Of a stretch of DNA of 64,000 nucleotides, positions 33,656 through 44,813 are shown piece after piece. A program made the translations under genes and the position numbers. The notes under the pieces were generated by a model that saw only the letters and a list, made by a program, of their open reading frames with translations, had not been told where the DNA came from and made no database searches. The first letter of the stretch is position 1; every line of letters starts with the position of its first letter. Source of the DNA: Bemisia tabaci. Taxonomy: Eukaryota > Arthropoda > Insecta > Hemiptera > Aleyrodidae. The stretch spans positions 14,632,001 to 14,696,000 of the forward strand of contig NC_092801.1 of assembly GCF_918797505.1 (NCBI RefSeq), given 5' to 3'.

Positions 33656-35345
33656 GCCCATTATTAGTCAATGTAACGCATATTTGCTCTGGTTATAAAA
33701 TGTAAAACTCGGCAAAAAACGTACATCAACAAAAATTCTGTGACCAGCGCATTATCAGATCCAAAAATTTGGCAACATTGTTCTTTCCTCGTTTAAACAT
33801 ATGTAAATGTATCGATTCCAGGAGGGGCCAGGTGCTCCGCCAAGAATCGATTATTCAACACAGGTTTAAATGGAAGGAAGGCAGTGTTGCCAAATTGCTG
33901 AATCCGCTTTTGAACTAGCCCATTAATATGAGTACATATTACCTTGCACAATCTAATTTTTCAACAAAACTCAACACGAGTCTTTCACATAACAAGTAAA
34001 TTTGAATCTGTAAACTATAAACCTTCTTTTCCTGCGGACAATCATGTGTAAAATTCTATCACATTTATTCTTCGTCTTTCACAAAATTATTAAGATGTAT
34101 CTGGAAAGTAAGTATAGTACTTCGTAAAAAATAGGAAAAATTCAGGATGTCACTGTCTCATCGGAAAAGAAGGATTTTCCATTACACTCTGTAACCGAGG
34201 AAACTGGAAGATTCTCTAATAAGATAGCATAGAGATAGCAGTCAGCTGATAATTTTATCGCAACGGAACAGCAAAAAAATATGACTTCAGTTTTTGAAAA
34301 TGTGAACGGAAAATAATACATATAAATAATTTAGCATAAAGGTGAACACATACACAAACAAATTCGTGTTGGTGTGAGTCAAGTCTGCTCGGCCACCGGA
34401 AAGTGCTGCTCTCTAGCGTAGCAAACGAGGAACAATTAATCCTCAGTTGAATGAGGGAACGGAAATGTTCGACGGAGGAAAACTGTAACCCGCGAAAATT
34501 CAACTTTTAGACCTTGAAATCAATGGGATTTTGGCCGTTCCTCCGACGGCAACGAGAACCATCCATTTGTCGCCACGGACACTACCAATGCTAAAAGAAA
34601 TCGATCGCAAAGAGCTCTCCCGAGTGGGCGAGCTCAAAATTCCCATGAGCCGAGTGCCGTAGGTTAAGGGCCCGTTCGCCAAAACTAATCGGAACTGTAT
34701 GAATGAATTGCTCCTTTTAAAAATCAAAACAATATCGAATTGCGATATATTACACAGTTAAGATAGGGCTATGTCCTGTCGTAAGCGGCGACATACAGTC
34801 GATATCATTTCAATAATCGCCCCAATGGCCACGATAGTTGTTAGACGTTTACGGTTTCCCTGGTAACCTTTGTTTGCTATCAGCTGATATCAAGTAATAT
34901 GACTAGGAAGCTCCAACCCAGTGGTTAAAGCTTCCTTAACCGCGAAAACTTTAAAATTCAAATTTTCAAATTTTGAACGTAAAGTACATTTTTTCCATCA
35001 CGAGATAAAAGCACAAACAAGTTTTGAATTGTTGACTGTATCACCATGATTCCAAAAATACAATACACAACATAGCATTGACTAACAATAAAACAGTATG
35101 CAATAAAATAAAGTCATGACAAGGAACATAGCCGAAAATGGCGCCGATTCCCATCAACCAACGCGCGGTCTCTACAATGTAACATGCTGCATTGATACTC
35201 CCCAGCTGGGACCGTCCGGAATAGCAGCTCTAGTGCAAGCACCAGAGCCGCTAAAAATGTTCTCGGCGGGAAAACTAAAGATCTCGCAAAATTATGTCAA
35301 ATATTGATGAGTTTTCTCCCTTCAAAGAAATGATACACGAGAGAT

Positions 35346-35598
35346 CTGCTGTGCTAAGGAAAAACGCCGTATGAACCTTCAGGCGTTGCCAAATTTCCTT
35401 TGATAAAACACGAATTTCCTGGTGAACATATGAACACTTTCCTTCCAATTTTTCAGATACTTTTGTTCGCATTTTCACCTAAATTTCCTAAAAATTTCAA
35501 GGAAAAATATTCATAACTTTCCTCAAAAATGAACATTGTATCGAGGGAAATTTGGCAACTGTCGAATGTTCATACGGCGTTTTTCCTTAGCACGGCAG
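35346..35598. mobile_element. Family E MITE (35.3 kb) with 4-bp duplication
   Basis: CTGCTGTGCTAAGGAAAAAC to CCTTAGCACGGCAG, AGAT exactly on both sides (35342-35345, 35599-35602). The paralogous locus near 39.14 kb lacks it. Confidence 0.93.
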
Positions 35599-35878
35599 AG
35601 ATAACGTGCAACGTCGCAAACCGAGGAACGGGGTCTCGTTGTGCTATCGCCGACGTGCAACGAAATCAAGGCGCCTGGCATTTTTAATGGCAACTTCTGG
35701 ATACAACTATTCGTACTCTGGGGTAGTCGTCGTTGCATATTCGAATGATTGAAGGCGCCCTGACTTTCTTGGCACTGTTTGCGCTCCGTGCCATGCCACG
35801 CCGCCACGCGTTACGAGTTACCACAAGCTGCTTATCTCTTACACTCTGAACTCTGCTCGCGCACAAACACATCATAAT

Positions 35879-36130
35879 TTGAGGGGCTTGGAGGAAAAGC
35901 GCACAAAAGCAGTTTTTGAAAAAAATTGGGTTATTAATGATTTCATTTAAAACTAGTCTTAGTGCATATTATGTGAAAAATTCGCTCCCAAATTCAAATG
36001 GTTTAGTATCAAAAAGTCAGTTTGAACTTTCTTTCCGCCATGAGGATCTATGTGATTTCGAAACTTCACACACGTATTTCTCGAAGTAACGAAAACTGCA
36101 CTAATTCGCCTTTTCCTGCAAGCCCCTCAA
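35879..36130. mobile_element. Family N MITE, copy 1
   Basis: Ends TTGAGGGGCTTGGAGGAAAA / CTGCAAGCCCCTCAA are inverted complements. Interior shared with 52433-52669: GGGAGCGAATTTTTCAC in inverted form and the GCGGAAAGAAAG block. Confidence 0.85.
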
Positions 36131-36376
36131 TTAAGCTATATATCATTGTACAATGGGCACTATTATTGACCTCTTGAATGACATTTTTGAATCTTCAAAT
36201 CATAATAATAGTAGAGAAGCTTTCATTGACCAGATAAGTTTAAAAAATAATAATAATTATATTTACTATACTTTGTCATACGCATGAGAACAATTTCATG
36301 AAGAGTACTTTACGAATCACTGACGTATTCACTGGAATGGATAACAAAAACAGAGTAAAAACAAAAGAATAAAAAA

Positions 36377-38061
36377 AAACAAGCAGGAAGCTCCAACGCA
36401 TTGGCGTCGGAGAGCGGCTCTGGGGGCAGTAGTTGTAGTCAAGAATGAGGGCCTAGACACATTTTGTCATTGATGTACAATCCGACAACTGTCGATTCAT
36501 GTTTTGTAACTTAGCAGATTTACGTAGCCGGTGTATAAATGTGTATTGGGCTTTGATATGGCGAATACATGGCATTATCACTTGTTGTATACTTTTAATT
36601 TTGAAAGCTCTTTGGAGGTCCGCTTCCTAAAAAATCTCTGGTTGATAAGTCGTTTAGCGAGGCTGCAAAAAATTTGCATTTTTATATCTGAAAGTGTAGG
36701 TATTGGTTTTTTGTATAATTGTTTTTTTGGATTGCTGGAAAAGTAACGCATACTTCTATAATTTAGGACTGAGTCAGGGAAATATAAGGTTCGTTAAATA
36801 GTAAATATTCCTAGTACCGTGTGACACTATTGTTAACGAAAAGTTTTTGCAACTTGTCAAAGAGGTTGTTGAATGATCTTCGAATAACTTTTGATGAGCT
36901 AGAGGTAATGGTTCTATCTGCAGCTCGTGGACTTCTGTACGATATTGTCCAGAATCATCTAAATTTTCAAAAAGTGTCCGCTTGTTCGATACCCAATTTG
37001 CTCATTCATGCATACAAGGAGAAGCGCATGAAAGCTTTAGCAGACATTTTGGAGATGAATCAAGAATTAGATGAAGAATTTATGACTTAAATCACGGCAC
37101 CTTAATCATGGGATGACCTTAATTACGGCAACTATTTATTGTCCATGAGATGCAGATGGTTCCATTTCCCTAGCTCATCAAAAGGTATTCGAAGATCAAT
37201 TTCATAAATAATCAGCCCATGAGTGGGTCCAGAATGAGGGAGAAGGAAAAGTTGAAATAATTTTACTGGAAGGAGGGATAAATGAGGTACTCACCGAATT
37301 TATTCGTACAGAACATTCAAAAATCCCGTGAAAAAACAGCTCACAAATAAAAGCAAATTGCCATAGAAACTTCTTCACGAAATCACACACACAACGAAGA
37401 ACGAGGCGCTACAGACGAGTCCGTCCAGGACAAGTTAAAAAATTCCCATGAGCCGAGTGTCGTAGGTTAAGGGCCCGTTCGCCAAAACTAATCGGAACTG
37501 TATGAATGAATTGCTCCTTTTAAAAATCAAAACAATATCGAATTGCGATATATTACACAGTTAAGATAGGGCTACGTCCTGTCGTAAGCGGCGACATACA
37601 GTCGATATCATTTCAATAATCGCCCCAATGGCCACGATAGTTGTTTAGACGTTTACGGTTTCCCTGGTAACCTTTGTTTGCTATCAGCTGATATCAAGTA
37701 ATATGACTAGGAAGCTCCAACCCAGTAGTTAAAGCTTCCTTAACCGCGAAAACTTTAAAATTCAAATTTTCAAATTTTGAACGTAAAGTACATTTTTTCC
37801 ATCACGAGATAAAAGCACAAACAAGTTTTGAATTGTTGACTGTATCACCATGATTCCAAAAATACAATACACAACATAGCATTGACTAACAATAAAACAG
37901 TATGCAATAAAATAAAGTCATGACAAGGAACATAGCCGAAAATGGCGCCGATTCCCATCAACCAACGCGCGGTCTCTACAATGTAACATGCTGCATTGAT
38001 ACTCCCCAGCTGGGACCGTCCGGAATAGCAGCTCTAGTGCAAGCACCAGAGCCGCTAAAAA
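36377..38061 (+). mobile_element. Family L element, medium copy (1.7 kb)
   Basis: Equals the 4.2-kb copy with two internal gaps. Blocks 36377-37205 (829 bp), 37256-37440 (185 bp) and 37441-38061 correspond to 31046-31874, 33212-33396 and 34638-35257 with no or one length difference. Fifty bases at 37206-37255 have no counterpart at the first gap. Confidence 0.9.
36821..37090 (+). pseudogene. Mariner-like transposase fragment in family L (copy 2)
   Basis: Encodes the same 89 residues as 31490-31759; the only difference I see is a synonymous GAA to GAG. It ends at the same TAA. Confidence 0.6.
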
Positions 38062-38635
38062 CCTTGCTGAGCGATACAAATCGTAAAATAACGTGTCGCA
38101 AAGTTATAGAAAACTCTAGCTTTAGCTAAAACTTGTTTATGGTCGGAAGAACCAAATGGTTTTTCACTGCTGAAGCATGAAAACAAACCGAATGAGTTCT
38201 TTCATGCATTGTTAAAATATCTCGGCCCAATTTTAAACTTGCCCCCGAGAAAACGGCCTTTTACGAGTTTGACAGGCAGTGATACATGCATAGTCTAAAG
38301 GGTCGTGGTGCGAATCACTCGTTACGGATAATCTGCGAGGCTCACATATTTCAAAAACAGGGCGTGTGTTTACATATTTCAAGAACAGGCCCGGGAAACA
38401 GATCACTTTGTTAACCGTAATTTGCCCACGAAAAAGGTGACGCCAACAGAATCAGGTAATACCCGTTCAAAAAACATCAGATCCATGTTTTTGTCATCCA
38501 ACGGGTTACCGGAAGGGCAGGAGTTCAAGACAATTTCCATCATTAAAATCTTACACAGAACACATTGACCAAAAATTAAATTTTGACGAATTAAATCGTG
38601 TCGTCGTTGGTTTTTTGACTTTTAAAATACGAAAA

Positions 38636-39232
38636 AAGGGTGCATAAGTGCAGTTTTTGCAATTTCGAGAAATACGTGTTTGAAGTATCAAAATTACACG
38701 GATCCTTATGGCGGAAAGAAAGTTCAAATTGACTTTTGAATGCTTAAAATTTTGAATTTGGGAGCGAATTTTTCACACAGTTTGCACTAAGACTAGTTTT
38801 AAATGAAATCATTAATAACTCAATTTTTCAAAAACTGCACTTGTGCGCCTTGTCCTCCAAGCCCCTCAAATTATGATATATTTGTGCGTGAGCAGAGTTC
38901 AGAGTGTAAGAAATAAGCAGCTTGTGGTAACTCTTAACACGTGGCGCGGCACGGAGCGCAAACAGTGCCAAGAAAGTCAGGGCGCCTTCAATCATTTGGA
39001 TATGCAACGACGACTACCCCAGAGTACGAATAGTTGTATCCAGAAGTTGCCATTAAAAATGCCAGGCGCCTTGATTTCGTTGCACGTCGGCGATAGCACA
39101 ACGAGACCCCGTTCCTCGGTTTGCGTCGTTGTACGTTATCAGTCTCTCGTGTATCATTTCTTTGAAGGGAGAAAACTTATCAATATTTGATATAATTTTG
39201 CGAGATCTTTAGTTTTCCCACGGAGACCATTT
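38636..39232 (-). repeat. Inverted duplication, compact arm
   Basis: Contains a family N copy lacking its outer left end (38650-38868), then the region matching 35608-35878 and 35258-35341. It holds no E element; at the insertion point it reads GAGAGACTGATAACG on the complementary strand. Confidence 0.88.
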
Positions 39233-39266
39233 TTTAAAAAACATATAGTAGGTATAGTAGGTTTCT

Positions 39267-39391
39267 TGAATTTATATCGCTCGAAAAAAGTCTAAAGGCG
39301 GAAATTCTGAAATATTTCGATCGCTGGGATAGGCTTTTTTCTGCTTTTTTTCGTCATCGATCTGCCTGTCAGTTTAGTGGTGATGTCACCG
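39267..39391 (-). repeat. Inverted duplication, distal part of compact arm
   Basis: Inverted complement of 29869-29993. Between 39232 and 39267 it reads straight through the positions where the other arm carries the L and M elements. Confidence 0.82.
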
Positions 39392-39811
39392 ATATAGAAT
39401 TTGCAGGTATCCTAAATTTTGTGAATTTTATCTTTTAACTGATGCTGTTAGGAAAACTGAGCACGAGGATATCCATTCCTAAAATGCATGTGCTTAAATG
39501 AAAAATGCTGTCAAATAACGTCATAAAGTGGCACGTTTTCTCATTTTTAAAAATATTTTTCTCCAATTTCCCATGTCAAAAAAAAAATATGAAAAATATA
39601 CTGCGAACTCCACTCATTACGCCCTCTCATAGATGAAGCAATACAACTTTGGTGTGTAAACTCTCCATTCAAGTTTTTTTAAAGAAATTGTAGCTTTCGT
39701 TAAACCTCTTTCCTTTGTAAAATTGTTTCATCAAATGGTGTGGAGTTTATCGCTTGATACGACGCGAATGTAGTGTACTTATAATTCATTAATTAATTAA
39801 CTACAAACAGA

Positions 39812-40147
39812 TTGCGTTCAAACAGTGTGTTGGTGATTTTGCCATCGTGCTTTAAAATTCAGTATAAAATGGAGGTTTTAAAAGTGAACTCTGCGTTTAT
39901 GGAAGCAGAAATAGCAGGAAGCTGCCAGCGCTGCATCATGATGATGAGTCCAATTACAGACCTGAAATTCGTCTGTAGTTATTGCCTCTTCCTGATTGGT
40001 CGTAACTATTGTCACACTAAACAGCATTTTCTGCATGGAGGAAAACCGTGCTCAAATTCGCTTTTTTCCCCTCGAAATGAGAATTTCAATTTCACACTGA
40101 ATTTTAAGGGACGTTTGAAGAATCACCAACACTCTGTCCATAATTAA
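39812..40147 (+). CDS. Hypothetical Cys/His-containing small ORF
   Basis: 111 codons. An internal Met begins MEVLKVNSAFMEAEIAGSC, followed by SCQRC, VCSYC, YCHTKQHF and KPC, a loose Cys/His pattern that could suggest a zinc site but matches no family that I can name. It lies in the longest repeat-poor part of the window (39.4-41.9 kb). Codon use is not distinctive and no splice context is clear; a chance frame is possible. Confidence 0.25.
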   Translation: MRSNSVLVILPSCFKIQYKMEVLKVNSAFMEAEIAGSCQRCIMMMSPITDLKFVCSYCLFLIGRNYCHTKQHFLHGGKPCSNSLFSPRNENFNFTLNFKGRLKNHQHSVHN

Positions 40148-40749
40148 TTAATTTATAAATTATTTTCCATTGATCCTTTGTTGCGGTTATTTTCTTCCTT
40201 TTGTTTTTCGATTTCCAAACTAATTGGCACTTCGTCATTTTGCCGAACATTTTTCATGAGGGAGACTAATATACCTACCTGCTGCAGTCCTCCTAATTGG
40301 CTGTATTCATGCTAAAATAAACCATGTTGCACGCATGTTCTAAGAATTTTACCAAAGAATCAGTACACTTAATTTAAAAACTCCTGACACATGCAAAAGT
40401 TCCATTGAAGTTTGTATAGGTACGAAAAATCTAATAATATATTCGAACGAATTCAACTGGAATCAGTGTAATTGAATTTGAAGTATTTTTGCCGAAAGGA
40501 ATTATGTGAAAATGAATTCAATCAGAAGGAACCAAGTTTACAGAGTTTGCGAGCTATTTGGTTCGTTTCAATTTTATTAATGTAATTGCATAAAGTTCCT
40601 CTCAGCATGAGCACGTCCAATTCATGATGCCTAATTTCCTGACAGGTTTTATACTAATACTTAAGACAGAGTAAAACAACATTATGCCTCGAAACTCTCA
40701 TGAATCGTCCCTGGATTACAGAACACATTCCATCCTCATTTCCAGTCAG

Positions 40750-41011
40750 CATATCGACGGTGAAACTACCAAACCACGTATCTCGTTTGCGGTGTTTAAA
40801 AATCTACGCTCTCATTTTATTTTTTTGAAGTAGACCAAATCAATATCATTCCTTGAAATTTTCATGGAATTTTCTCCGCACAAAGAGGAAAAATCATAGA
40901 AATTTTCAAGACTGGATGTTAAGTAGTTTTTCATCTATAAATAAAGTATGACAGGAAGTCTGCGACGTCGCAAACCGAGATACGTGGTTTGGTAGTTTCA
41001 CCGTCGATATG
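40750..41011. mobile_element. Inverted-repeat element X, copy 1
   Basis: Ends CATATCGACGGTGAAACTAC / GTAGTTTCACCGTCGATATG are exact complements. The next about 20 bp (CAAACCACGTATCTCGTTTG) pair as well. 262 bp, non-coding. Confidence 0.85.
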
Positions 41012-41894
41012 AAATTCTCTGCCTTTCAAAACGTTAAAACATAAGAAGGAGGAAATCATTAATCAATGTTTGAAGTAGCTAGGATAATTCTGCTTAAGCC
41101 CTTACAACCATTATCAATAAAAGAAAACAAAAATAAAAGTGCTGAAATCTCAATCAAAAGCTGCACACGTTTTATTTTAATTTTCATCAACTTCGCACCT
41201 GGTTCCTCCCCTGAGTTTTATTTTGCTTTGTAGTCAAAGTATTTAAAAAGACCATGGTGCACCTCCTATCATTTAAATGTAAAGGAAAATGATTTAGTCA
41301 ATTGTTTCTAAAATCATCTTCGGCGCTACGATAACTCTAAATGTAGCGGTTTGACCAGTGTTGCAACTACTGCATCGATGCATTAAACATTTCAAAGTTT
41401 GCAATGCACCCAGCAGGTAACTCTCTCGCCAAATGATTTTTTTCTCTTTTGCAGGAAAGGGAAGCTATGTTACGTCATGATTAATTGCACAGCTTATTTA
41501 TCAGGCAATTAAAAGTTCCAGCAAAAGCAAGAACTTTGATAAACTCTTTGAACTTGACAACATATGGGGCCCAGTCAATCTACATAATTTGCCTTTTAAC
41601 CTGATTACAGGCCGAGACGACGCGTTGCGAAATTTCATCAAAAATTTGCATCGTGCATTTGCACTGTCACTAAAATTCGCGGATTTCTGCTCGAAGCGGC
41701 AATAGAGTATGATTCGATAACGACATTAGAGGATGCAGTGTCAACCAGCCACCGAATCTTGTGATCAAATTATCGCAGAGAATGCGCTAAGCGCTTCCTA
41801 TTTCAGCTTCAAACTCGTGCAGCGTTGCTAAATTTAAAACATATTCCGAGTTCGCTCTTGGCCCGCGTTGAAGTCGGTCTAATGCACTCGCAAG

Positions 41895-42058
41895 CAGTGG
41901 CGTGGCGTGAATTGCGATATATCGATTGTTATGGCATTTAAACCTATGAAAAAAGATCGATTATCAGGGTGTTCGCAGCGAACACCTTAGTAATCGATTC
42001 TTTACCATAGCTTCAAATGGCGAGATGTCGATAATCGATTATTCACGCCACGCCACTG
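41895..42058. mobile_element. hAT-164 MITE, copy 3, perfect 8-bp duplication
   Basis: 164 bp, CAGTGGCGTGGCGTG / CACGCCACGCCACTG, flanked by CTCGCAAG (41887-41894, 42059-42066). Confidence 0.95.
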
Positions 42059-42181
42059 CTCGCAAGTCGCAACCTCTGAGTAATATCGAGAGAAAAAAGA
42101 GTACAGCAGGACTTTTACTTTATCCCCAGATGTCTCAGAGTAATCTAAACGATTTTGGTCGATTTAGCATGTGATGCGACT

Positions 42182-42856
42182 CTGCTGATACAAGAGACAG
42201 TACCTTCAATTAGTCGAGTTGAGAGAAAAACCAAACAAGCAATTTGGCCTGGAACGCGACTTAGAGAGAAATGATAACGAGGACTTGAGATGAAAAGGAG
42301 AAGCCCTCGGCGCGGTGATCGGCATGTAACACATATTAGCGCCTGCAAGACTGCACGAATACTTCTCGCATTGCATCAAACACAGTGCGGTCATTGCGGT
42401 CAGCGTGAAACGGATAGCGCCTACAAGAATGTATGAATACTTCACGCATTGCGCCAAACACAGTGCGGTCAGCGTGAAGCGCATAGCGCCTACAAGACGG
42501 CGTGAAAACTTCACGCATTGCGTCCAACACAGTGCGTTCAGCAGCGGTCGGCGTGAAACTCATAGCGCCTACAAGACTGTCTGAATACTTCACACTTTGC
42601 GCCAAACATGGAACGCCGTGTCCGCACAGAGATAGGGTTATGAAACTCAACTTTCGCGCAAAGTTCCGTGAACTTTTGCTAGTAGTGGTGACAGGGCTTT
42701 CCCAAAAAATGTGTTCAACACGAGTAAATGCGTCTTATGCACCCCTCCCCCGCTGGCACGTTCACTTGATGGTTTTTATCGAGTTTCAAAACGAATGAGA
42801 AGGGGGCGGCAAAATACAGGCGGCCCATGGGCAGCAAGTAGGTGCATCCGGCCCTG
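42182..42856 (+). mobile_element. Family A repeat element, copy 3
   Basis: Starts at the GCTGATACAAGAGACAG segment (left end missing) and closes ATCCGGCCCTG. Internal satellite units at about 42340-42608 are more divergent than in copy 2. Confidence 0.8.
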
Positions 42857-43260
42857 ATGGGCAACTTTCGAGCTTCAGATAGCCTAAAACTGATGAACCA
42901 ATCAGAGAGCGGCACAGAGATGGCACTACTCTCCCGTATGGAGGTACTCTAAATCGTTCCGTATTGCGAAATTCAGTTCAACTTTCTTCGTTCGAAAAAA
43001 AAAACGCACGGAGCGAATAAAAAGCAGCCGTGCTAGAAAAAGAGGGGGAAAAAACACCCCCCGAACGTGATTAAAAGCACGGCAAAGAAAGCGCCCCGTC
43101 ACTTTGGACAGTAACGAGACAAGCGAGGAACAGGAGGGCATAGCGCACGGCCCGAGGGGGCGCATTAACGGAGGCCGGGGGGGGGGGAGGAGGAAGGCGA
43201 AGAGGCACAAAAACAAAACTGTTGTCATTCCGCGTTAAAGTGATCTTCGAGACCCGTAGT

Positions 43261-43303
43261 GGACGGGGGGTGGGGGGGGGGTTGGGGGTGGGGGATCGGG
43301 TTA
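43261..43303 (+). other. G-rich block with quadruplex-forming pattern
   Basis: Five or more runs of at least four G separated by single bases or TT lie between 43265 and 43302. Similar G runs occur at 43179-43191, 44190-44219 and 44241-44250. Confidence 0.6.
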
Positions 43304-43396
43304 CACCGCCGCGACAAGACCTAATGAATGGGTATAAATAGGTCAATCGCGAGAGAGTTGTCGCCCTGCGTGGCGCTCGGCGGGTGCCGGTGTATC

Positions 43397-43908
43397 CCGC
43401 CGTGCTGAGGAAGAACGCCGTATGAGCCATCAGACGTTGCCAAATTTCCTTCGATAAATACCGAATTCGCAGGGAAAATTCGTCGTCTCCCGAACGAAGG
43501 AACGTAACTCCATTCCAAGTTTGCCAAATCGACCCAATCAATTAATATATTTTGCAGAGTTACTATGTTTGCAATTTTCATCCAAATTATTTCCGATTTT
43601 TGCATGAAATCTGAGGGAAAATCGATGAAAGTTTCGGTTAGAAATGTCCAAGATTCTCCTAGTTGCTGAGCAATTTGCGAGGCTAAATTTGGCAACGTTG
43701 AAGTGAAGTGGCGTTCTTTCGTGAGGGAAACGACGAATTGTGAATATTTTTTTCCGAAATTTTCAGACGATTTCATGCGCAATTTAATCTGAAATATCTG
43801 AAGATTTCAAAAAAAAATGTGCGTAAATGTCGTTAAAAATTCATGTTTTATCAAGGGAAATTTGGCAACTCTCGAATGTTCATACGGCGTTCTTCCTTAG
43901 CACGGCTG
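43397..43908. mobile_element. Family E MITE split by a family G MITE
   Basis: E left part 43397-43478 and right part 43738-43908; ends CCGCCGTGCTGAGGAAGAAC and CTTCCTTAGCACGGCTG. Confidence 0.92.
43479..43737. mobile_element. Family G MITE nested in E
   Basis: About 50-bp imperfect inverted ends starting TTCGTCGTCTCCCGAACG and closing GGGAAACGACGAA. If the ends are read as CGTCG / CGACG, AATT is duplicated at the joint, matching the uninterrupted E sequence GAAAATTGTGAAT. Confidence 0.88.
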
Positions 43909-43910
43909 TA

Positions 43911-44167
43911 TTCCGTCGTGATGAGGATAAACCCCGTATGAGCCTTCGGACGTTACCAAACTCCCCGCGATAAATTACGAATTTCCGGGGAAAATAGTTG
44001 AGTATTTTTCCTCAACTTTCTTAGAGAAAGCTGTTTGTCTATCAGTCTAAAGTGTCTGAAAATCCCAAAGAAAAATATTCGTAACTTTCCGCATTAGCAA
44101 GTTCTTTTCCGAGAGTCAATTCGGCAACTCTCGAATTCCCATGCGGCGTTTTTCCTTAGCACGGCAG
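43911..44167. mobile_element. Family E MITE (43.9 kb), adjacent to the previous E
   Basis: Starts only two bases (TA) after the preceding E copy. The left cap is altered (TTCCGTCGTGATGAGG), the right cap is intact (TTCCTTAGCACGGCAG). Confidence 0.87.
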
Positions 44168-44647
44168 CATAGCCCTGAATATTTCATCGGGGTCGGGGGT
44201 ACGGGGGGCGGGGGAGGCGTCAGGTGAGCTAGGTGAGAGAGAGGGGGGGGGCACCTCGGAAGGTTAGCTTTAAGGAGATCAATATAGAGAGCGGGGCGAA
44301 CAGTCAGTCGTCGCTTGCATTCAGGAGTGCATGCACCGTCACGATGGCGGGAGGGGAAGGGGAGGGGCGGTGGGGAGGCTTTTTGACGGGAGGATGTGTT
44401 GCGTCTTTGATTTTCTGCGGAAGGGGGGGGGTGGAGAGTGTTGACTCGCGATTCCGCGCTGGGGATACTTGTGATCGTGCCACGTTTGAGGGGTGTTATC
44501 TTGGGATAGAATTTCGATGTGTGGTGGGGATTTGAGATTGGGCCCTGGTCTGAAAGACTCGGGTCTTCCTGAATCATCTGTAAGGAACTATATGGATCAC
44601 GTTTTGCTTGCGATTAAAACGTTAAGGAAAAGGGTACATTGACCGTA
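44168..44647. other. GC-rich, G-run-rich stretch without supported gene
   Basis: Open frames on both strands here (44116-44577, 44233-44535) come from high GC content; the predicted proteins are Pro- or Gly-rich with no domain. I do not call genes. Confidence 0.4.
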
Positions 44648-44813
44648 CACTGGGAAAAAGTCGCTTGGATCGAGAGTCTAAACTCTTAAAAGCATTGACC
44701 AGAAAAAATACCACTAATTCAATCGGACTTTTCCTTGAATCAGAGGAAAATCCCCCTAAGTCAAGTTGCCCGGCTCTTCGATTCAAGGAAAAATCGGATT
44801 GAATCAAGAGTTT
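44648..44813. mobile_element. Family C MITE, truncated copy 5
   Basis: CACTGGGAAAAAGTCGCTTG preceded by TA. The right end is lost after GATTGAATCAAGAGTTT. Confidence 0.85.

Larger units (their letters stand above)
31046..35257 (+). mobile_element. Family L element, long copy (4.2 kb)
   Basis: Starts AAACAAGCAGGAAGCTCC and ends CCAGAGCCGCTAAAAA. An AGCGGCTCTGG motif about 35 bp from the left end is the inverted complement of the right-terminal CCAGAGCCGCT. Blocks 31046-31874, 33212-33396 and 34638-35257 are nearly identical to the 1.7-kb copy. The interior holds a transposase fragment (31490-31759), several CCCTAGATTT(GC/CC) strings near 32630-33130, and a repeat AA fragment at 33564. Confidence 0.85.
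35258..36130 (+). repeat. Inverted paralogue of 38636-39232, carrying an E insertion
   Basis: Apart from the E element at 35346-35598 this matches the inverted complement of 38636-39232. Blocks such as GATCTCGCAAAATTATGTCA, CCGACGTGCAACGAAATCAA and CAGAGTTC/GAACTCTG are shared. The frames at 35523-35875 mirror that at 38843-39190 but differ by small indels and have no known domain. Confidence 0.88.

Noticed and set aside
20135..38129. Three similar 63-69-codon frames starting MTR.IAENGADSHQPTRG
   Set aside because: They are the right end of family L elements, present in all three copies; nothing suggests a protein function beyond the repeat.
43071..44577. Pro/Gly-rich frames of about 150 codons near 43-44.5 kb
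   Set aside because: They run through E MITEs and G-run sequence, so stop codons are rare by composition.
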